A DNA stretch of 9,970 bases from an uncultured Clostridia bacterium (GTDB taxonomy: Bacteria; Bacillota; Clostridia; Christensenellales; UBA1242), in NCBI GenBank assembly GCA_945937975.1, contig CAMEUD010000042.1, positions 1 through 9,970 on the forward strand. The letters run 5' to 3'. Numbering within the stretch: the first letter of the stretch is position 1; the number at the start of each line of letters is the position of its first letter. Positions 6,059 to 9,970 of the stretch are shown piece after piece. The notes beneath the pieces were generated by a model that worked only from the letters and a program-made list of their open reading frames with translations, did no database searches and was not told the origin of the DNA. The position numbers were made by a program, and so were the translations under genes.

Positions 6059-6070
6059 GAACATATGTTC
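6059..6070. promoter_or_regulatory. LexA-box-like palindrome
   Basis: GAACATATGTTC is a perfect 12-bp palindrome and matches the GAAC-N4-GTTC pattern known for LexA operators (SOS boxes) in Gram-positive bacteria. A TATAAT at 6052-6057 on the plus strand lies directly before it, a position where LexA would block transcription, but no good -35 or downstream gene is seen on that strand. On the minus strand it is about 100 bp upstream of the HTH-gene -35. It may therefore be functional or accidental. Confidence 0.35.
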
Positions 6071-6311
6071 TATTTATATCATTCAAAACTTGACAATAGT
6101 GTGTCAACAAATAAAAAATATTGAAGATTTTTTTCTTTTATCACTTTTCATAAAAAACTACATCATTATGGAATTGCATATTTGGAATGACTTGTAGAAA
6201 ATACCATTTATAACCTTTAGTGTATGTTGTATATCAAATTTATACAAGCACATTCATAGTAATAACTGTATGCAAATTTCCATGCCGAAACAAAGAAGTT
6301 TTTGTACTATG
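6071..6311. other. Intergenic stretch without recognisable gene
   Basis: No open frame longer than about 20 codons with a ribosome binding site is present in either direction. The only local structure I see is TTGACA-ATAGTG-TGTCAA (6090-6107), a 6-bp inverted repeat whose left arm is a perfect -35 hexamer on the plus strand; the best -10 behind it (TAAAAA at 6112) is poor. Confidence 0.5.
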
Positions 6312-6312
6312 T

Positions 6313-6412
6313 AAAAATAAAAAAGAACCCCAAAGAACAAGGCTCGGTGAGTTCACACACGCAGAAGTTTAGTTTCCTAAATGACTATGTGTGTGATGCT
6401 CGCAAATAAACA
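6313..6412 (-). ncRNA. Candidate structured small RNA or 3' element
   Basis: This 100-base stretch is clearly richer in G+C than its surroundings and folds well. On the minus strand TCACACAC (6396-6389) pairs perfectly with GTGTGTGA (6360-6353), enclosing a TTTAG-GAAA-CTAAA hairpin (6381-6368) with a GNRA-type tetraloop. Then GAACTC (6354-6349) can pair with GGGTTC (6330-6325), followed by six T and more T-rich sequence, like an intrinsic terminator. The GAAA loop and the T tail favour the minus strand. It lies behind the ppdK terminator, so it would need its own promoter; only a weak -10-like TAACAT is seen upstream. I do not recognise a known RNA family; 6S RNA is one possibility that I cannot test. 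It is not a tRNA. Confidence 0.35.
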
Positions 6413-6430
6413 ATGTTAGTATTTTTAAAT

Positions 6431-6468
6431 AAAAAAATAGCCCGAAAAGATTTCGGTGCTATTTTTTT
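6431..6468. terminator. Strong bidirectional intrinsic terminator after ppdK
   Basis: AAAAAATAGC plus CCGAAA (6442-6447) pairs with TTTCGG (6451-6456) plus GCTATTTTTT around an AGA loop, with one bulged T at 6457. The stem is flanked by A and T runs, so it works on both strands. It lies within 10 bases of the ppdK stop codon and clearly ends that transcript. Confidence 0.9.
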
Positions 6469-6475
6469 ATTTTTA

Positions 6476-9112
6476 TTATTTTCTAGGGTTTTTAATGTTT
6501 GCTTGTGCAGCAGCTAATCTTGCGATTGGAACTCTAAATGGTGAACAAGAAACATATGTGAGTCCTGTATTATGGCAGAATTCGATTGATGATGGGTCTC
6601 CACCATGTTCTCCACAAATTCCAAGTTCCATATTTGGACGAGTTTGTTTTCCAAGTCTTGTTGCATTTTCAATTAACTTACCTACACCATGTGTATCAAG
6701 TTTTGCAAATGGGTCAAATTCATAAATTTTGTGTTCATAGTATGATTTTAAGAATTTACCTGCATCATCACGAGAGAAACCAAATGTCATTTGTGTTAAA
6801 TCGTTTGTTCCAAATGAGAAATATTCAGCTTCTTTTGCAATTTCATCAGCAAGAAGTGCAGCTCTTGGAATTTCAATCATTGTACCAACTTTGTATTCCA
6901 TATTAAGACCTGATTCTTTGATTAAAGCATCAGCTGTTTCTGTTACTATTTTCTTAACAAAAGCAAGTTCTTTTACTTCGCCAACAAGTGGAATCATAAT
7001 TTCAGGTTCTGTCTTAAATTCTGGGTGGCGTTTTGTTACTGCAATGGCAGCTTTGATAACTGCTGTTGTTTGCATTTTTGCAATTTCTGGGAATGTTACA
7101 GCAAGTCTGCAACCACGATGTCCCATCATTGGGTTAAATTCATGAAGTGAAGCAATAATTTGTTTTACTTCTTCAACAGTTTTTCCTTGAGAATCAGCAA
7201 GAAGTTTTATATCAGCTTCTTCTGTTGGAACAAATTCATGAAGTGGTGGATCTAAGAAACGAATGTTTACTGGAAGACCTTTTGCTTCTTCATAAAGTTT
7301 TTCGAAGTCGCCTTGTTGCATTGGCTCAAGTTTTGCAAGTGCATTTTCTCTTTGTTCCAAAGTATCAGCACAAATCATTTCACGAATTGCAGCAATACGG
7401 TCTGGTTCAAAGAACATATGCTCTGTTCTGCAAAGTCCAATACCTTCTGCCCCAAACATAAATGCTTGATGAGCATCTTTTGGAGTATCTGCATTTGTTC
7501 TAACTGAAAGTGCTTTATACTTGTTAGCCCATGCCATAATTCTACCAAATTCACCATCATTTGTGTTTGCTGGAACAGTTGCGATTATTCCATCATAAAT
7601 TTTACCTGTTGAACCATCAAGAGAGATTTCATCTCCTTCATGATAAGTTTTTCCATTAAGAGTGAAGCGTTTGTTTTCTTCGTCCATCTTAATATCTCCA
7701 CAACCAGATACACAACAAGTTCCCATACCACGAGCAACAACGGCTGCGTGAGATGTCATACCACCACGAACAGTGAGTACACCTTGTGCATAGTGCATAC
7801 CTTCAATATCTTCTGGAGATGTTTCCAAACGAACAAGAACAACCTTTTCTTTGTTTTTGCCATGTTTTACAGCATCTTCTGCAGTAAATACAATCTTACC
7901 ACAGGCAGCACCTGGAGATGCAGCGAGTGCTTGTGCAATTGGTTGTGCAGATTTAAGCGCTTTTGCGTCAAATTGTGGGTGAAGAAGTGAATCAAGAGAT
8001 TTTGGGTCAATTTGCATAATTGCATCTTGTTCTGTAATCATACCTTCATCAACTAAATCACAAGCAATTTTGATTGCCGCTTTTGCAGTTCTTTTACCAT
8101 TACGAGTTTGAAGCATATATAACTTTTTGTCTTCAATAGTAAATTCCATATCTTGCATATCATGGTAGTGATTTTCCAATGTTTTGCAAATTTCTTGGAA
8201 TTGTTCATAAACATGTGGCATAATTTCTGCCATTTTTGATATTGGCATTGGAGTTCTTACACCAGCAACAACATCTTCGCCTTGGGCATTCATTAAGAAT
8301 TCACCCATAAGTTTCTTTTCACCTGTTGCAGGGTCACGAGTAAATGCAACACCGGTTCCAGATGTTTCACCCATATTACCAAATACCATCATTTGAACAT
8401 TAACTGCTGTACCCCATGAGTATGGAATATCATTTTGCATACGATAGTAATTTGCTCTTGGGTTATCCCATGATCTAAATACCGCTTTGATTGCTCCAAA
8501 TAATTGTTCTTTTGGATCATCTGGGAAATCTTGACCTATTTTTGCCTTGTATTCTGCTTTAAACTTGCCAGCAAGTTCTTTTAAGTCTTCTGCAGTAAGG
8601 TCAATATCAAGTGTTACGCCCTTTCTTTCTTTTAATTCATCAATAAGTTGTTCAAAATACTTTTTACCAACTTCCATAACTACATCGCTGTACATTTGAA
8701 TGAATCTACGATAGCAGTCCCAAGCCCATCTTGGATTACCAGATTTTTTTGCAATAACTTCAACAACCTTTTCGTTAAGTCCAAGGTTCAAAATTGTATC
8801 CATCATTCCTGGCATTGATGCTCTTGCACCACTACGAACAGAAACTAAAAGTGGATTTTCTTCATCGCCAAATTTTTTGCCAGTGATTTTTTCCATTTTT
8901 GAAATATATTCCATAATTTCTGCTTGAATTTCAGGATTAATTTGACGACCATCTTCATAGTACTGTGTACAAGCTTCTGTTGAGATTGTAAAGCCTTGTG
9001 GAACTGGAAGTCCTAGGTTTGTCATTTCAGCAAGGTTTGCGCCCTTACCACCCAAAAGTTCACGCATTTTTGCGTTACCTTCGGTAAACAAATAAACGTA
9101 TTTTTTTGCCAT
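6476..9112 (-). CDS. ppdK: Pyruvate, phosphate dikinase
   Basis: This enzyme interconverts pyruvate + ATP + Pi and PEP + AMP + PPi in the cytosol. In anaerobes it commonly serves PPi-linked glycolysis or gluconeogenic PEP formation. The 878-residue protein has the expected three parts. The N-terminal ATP-grasp domain (about 1-340) carries GGKGANL (K23), SVRSGA (R93) and LYMLQTRNGKRT (Q335). The central phosphohistidine domain has GGMTSHAAVVARG with catalytic H455 and the neighbouring T453, the regulatory threonine position in the family. The C-terminal PEP/pyruvate TIM barrel has GLCRTEHMFF (R562), NIRFLDPPLHEF (R618), MIEIPRA (E747), FGTNDLTQ (N770, D771) and LGICGEHGGDPSS (C833). Numbering is within two residues of the Clostridium symbiosum enzyme as I recall it. 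AGGAGG lies 7 bases before the ATG, fixing the start. It is monocistronic: the recO terminator lies upstream and its own terminator downstream. No regulatory kinase/phosphatase partner is in the window. Confidence 0.98.
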   Translation of the reverse strand: MAKKYVYLFTEGNAKMRELLGGKGANLAEMTNLGLPVPQGFTISTEACTQYYEDGRQINPEIQAEIMEYISKMEKITGKKFGDEENPLLVSVRSGARASMPGMMDTILNLGLNEKVVEVIAKKSGNPRWAWDCYRRFIQMYSDVVMEVGKKYFEQLIDELKERKGVTLDIDLTAEDLKELAGKFKAEYKAKIGQDFPDDPKEQLFGAIKAVFRSWDNPRANYYRMQNDIPYSWGTAVNVQMMVFGNMGETSGTGVAFTRDPATGEKKLMGEFLMNAQGEDVVAGVRTPMPISKMAEIMPHVYEQFQEICKTLENHYHDMQDMEFTIEDKKLYMLQTRNGKRTAKAAIKIACDLVDEGMITEQDAIMQIDPKSLDSLLHPQFDAKALKSAQPIAQALAASPGAACGKIVFTAEDAVKHGKNKEKVVLVRLETSPEDIEGMHYAQGVLTVRGGMTSHAAVVARGMGTCCVSGCGDIKMDEENKRFTLNGKTYHEGDEISLDGSTGKIYDGIIATVPANTNDGEFGRIMAWANKYKALSVRTNADTPKDAHQAFMFGAEGIGLCRTEHMFFEPDRIAAIREMICADTLEQRENALAKLEPMQQGDFEKLYEEAKGLPVNIRFLDPPLHEFVPTEEADIKLLADSQGKTVEEVKQIIASLHEFNPMMGHRGCRLAVTFPEIAKMQTTAVIKAAIAVTKRHPEFKTEPEIMIPLVGEVKELAFVKKIVTETADALIKESGLNMEYKVGTMIEIPRAALLADEIAKEAEYFSFGTNDLTQMTFGFSRDDAGKFLKSYYEHKIYEFDPFAKLDTHGVGKLIENATRLGKQTRPNMELGICGEHGGDPSSIEFCHNTGLTYVSCSPFRVPIARLAAAQANIKNPRK

Positions 9113-9155
9113 GTGTTTCCTCCTATATAAAAATACTTAATTAGTTTACAATAAC
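9113..9155 (-). promoter_or_regulatory. ppdK leader with RBS and weak promoter candidates
   Basis: Between the recO terminator and ppdK lie only about 43 bases, containing AGGAGG (9119-9124) as a strong ribosome binding site. A promoter must lie here or overlap the terminator; TTGTTA-16-TATTTT and TTGTAA-16-TATATA are both possible on the minus strand but would start transcription very close to the ribosome binding site. Neither is convincing. Confidence 0.35.
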
Positions 9156-9192
9156 AAAAAAAAATTAGCAACTAAATGAAAATAGTTGCTAA
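9156..9192 (-). terminator. Intrinsic terminator of recO
   Basis: A perfect 10-bp stem, TTAGCAACTA (9165-9174) with TAGTTGCTAA (9183-9192) and an 8-base loop, is followed on the minus strand by nine T (9164-9156). It sits about 10 bases after the recO stop codon. Confidence 0.9.
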
Positions 9193-9202
9193 ATATTTTT
9201 TA

Positions 9203-9916
9203 TCAAATTACAATAACTAATTTTTTCCCAAATCTATGTTCAAAATTGAGATTAAGTACATTAAGTGCTTCATCTTCACTAAATTTTGATAGTTTTAATG
9301 TTGATAATTTATCATATGGTGTATCAAACAAAATTTTGAATGTTTTGTGGCATCTTGGAGATATTTCCATACAGTTTGCCGTTTTGCAACCAGAACAAAC
9401 AATTTCTCCAAAATCTAAGTTTATATATCTTTTTGTGCCAAAATCTTGACCACAAACAGAGCATTTATTGAGCGCAAGTTTGTATCCCACAGCATCAAAA
9501 ATATCTAATAAGAACTTTGTTAAAACATACTTATCATTAACATCATCATAGCAAATTGAACCTATTGCTTTTAATGTTTCAACAAACATTGCAGGATTTT
9601 TTTCGCCTTGTGGCAAAACTGTTTTTACAGCATCTAAAATAGCACAAGCAATATATAACTTATCGATATTTTTTGTCAGTTCAAAAAAACTATCTTCAAC
9701 TTCAACACTTGTTATTATTTTTGATGGAATTGATATTAAAAATTCACCAAAACAAAATGGTTCTTTGGCGAATTTTAGTTTTGCTTTTTCACTTTTTACT
9801 GACTTTAACACACAAGTAATTATTCCATTTTCAAGTGTGAATAATGTTACAAGCTTGTCCTTTTCCTTATAATCAATAGAACCAAGCACAATGCCTTTTT
9901 GTTTTATTGTTTCCAA
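9203..9916 (-). CDS. recO: DNA repair protein RecO
   Basis: RecO works with RecR (and RecF) to load RecA onto SSB-coated single-stranded DNA during recombinational repair. The protein has 237 residues with my chosen start, close to the family's usual 240-250. The N-terminus (ETIKQKGIVLGSIDYKEKDKLVTLF) forms the typical RecO OB fold; the rest is a helical domain with a four-cysteine zinc site, CSVCG...CSGC. I start it at TTG 9916 rather than an ATG further upstream (9958) because GGAG lies 7 bases before the TTG, the family normally begins right at this point, and the upstream gene's stop codon is one base away. It is cotranscribed and probably translationally coupled with the upstream gene and ends in a strong terminator. 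Confidence 0.93.
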   Translation of the reverse strand: METIKQKGIVLGSIDYKEKDKLVTLFTLENGIITCVLKSVKSEKAKLKFAKEPFCFGEFLISIPSKIITSVEVEDSFFELTKNIDKLYIACAILDAVKTVLPQGEKNPAMFVETLKAIGSICYDDVNDKYVLTKFLLDIFDAVGYKLALNKCSVCGQDFGTKRYINLDFGEIVCSGCKTANCMEISPRCHKTFKILFDTPYDKLSTLKLSKFSEDEALNVLNLNFEHRFGKKLVIVI

Positions 9917-9917
9917 C

Positions 9918-9970
9918 TTATAACTCCATTCCACCATCTTTATCTTGTGTGTCATCAAGCACTAAATCTT
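9918..9970 (-). CDS. C-terminal end of an unidentified upstream gene
   Basis: One minus-strand frame is open from the right edge and ends with TAA at 9920-9918, one base before the recO start. The visible tail is DLVLDDTQDKDGGMEL, very acidic and probably disordered. The ribosome binding site for recO (GGAG) lies inside its last codons, an arrangement typical of operons. In many Firmicutes recO follows era or a small gene such as yqzL, but 16 residues do not identify this gene. Confidence 0.6.
   Translation of the reverse strand, partial: DLVLDDTQDKDGGMEL

Noticed and set aside
6065..6124. 19-codon plus-strand frame starting inside the LexA-like palindrome (MFYLYHSKLDNS...)
   Set aside because: It has no ribosome binding site, no hydrophobic toxin-like segment, and short frames of this size are expected by chance.
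6325..6400. Structured region considered as a tRNA
   Set aside because: No cloverleaf, no T-loop GGTTCRA-type motif and no acceptor stem with CCA position could be formed on either strand.
6586..7990. Plus-strand open frames opposite ppdK
   Set aside because: They lie wholly within the strongly conserved ppdK coding sequence and give unrecognisable proteins.

Overview
The window is strongly A+T-rich chromosomal DNA from a low-GC Gram-positive-type bacterium, most likely an uncultured Bacillota/Clostridia-like lineage. The reasons are the purine-rich AGGAGG/GGAG ribosome binding sites, the T-tailed hairpin terminators, the Firmicutes-type recO and ppdK, and signal peptides of Gram-positive character. 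The lineage is inferred and cannot be fixed without a search. Seven protein genes are visible (two cut by the window edges or nearly so), and three of them appear to start with TTG.

The right third is housekeeping, all on the minus strand. The last 16 codons of an unknown gene run with a 1-nt gap into recO (recombination mediator), which ends in a clear intrinsic terminator. ppdK (pyruvate, phosphate dikinase; 878 residues, all key catalytic residues present) follows and ends in a second strong bidirectional terminator. After it lies about 525 bp without a protein gene. This stretch holds a structured, possibly small-RNA element, a perfect palindrome matching the Gram-positive LexA operator pattern, and a run of repeats at 20-bp spacing just upstream of a good promoter.

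The left two thirds are the accessory and more interesting part. That promoter drives a 189-residue protein with a sigma-region-4-like helix-turn-helix. It converges, with a 4-bp stop-codon overlap, on a plus-strand gene for a secreted, membrane-anchored double SH3b protein that appears to be leaderless. Divergent from the SH3 gene is a full-length, apparently intact phage-type terminase large subunit (ATPase plus nuclease). Downstream of it, from its own promoter, comes a 784-residue surface protein (signal peptide, GLUG-type repeats, InlB/Listeria-Bacteroides-like repeats, C-terminal membrane anchor). At the left edge starts a further minus-strand gene whose N-terminus resembles, by eye, small-terminase-associated proteins.

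No portal, capsid, tail, integrase or lysis gene is visible, so the terminase looks orphaned inside this window. It could be a domesticated packaging motor, a decayed prophage, or the edge of an element extending left. The envelope proteins and the HTH protein around it are the main candidates for an undescribed system, but any functional link is inference from neighbourhood only.
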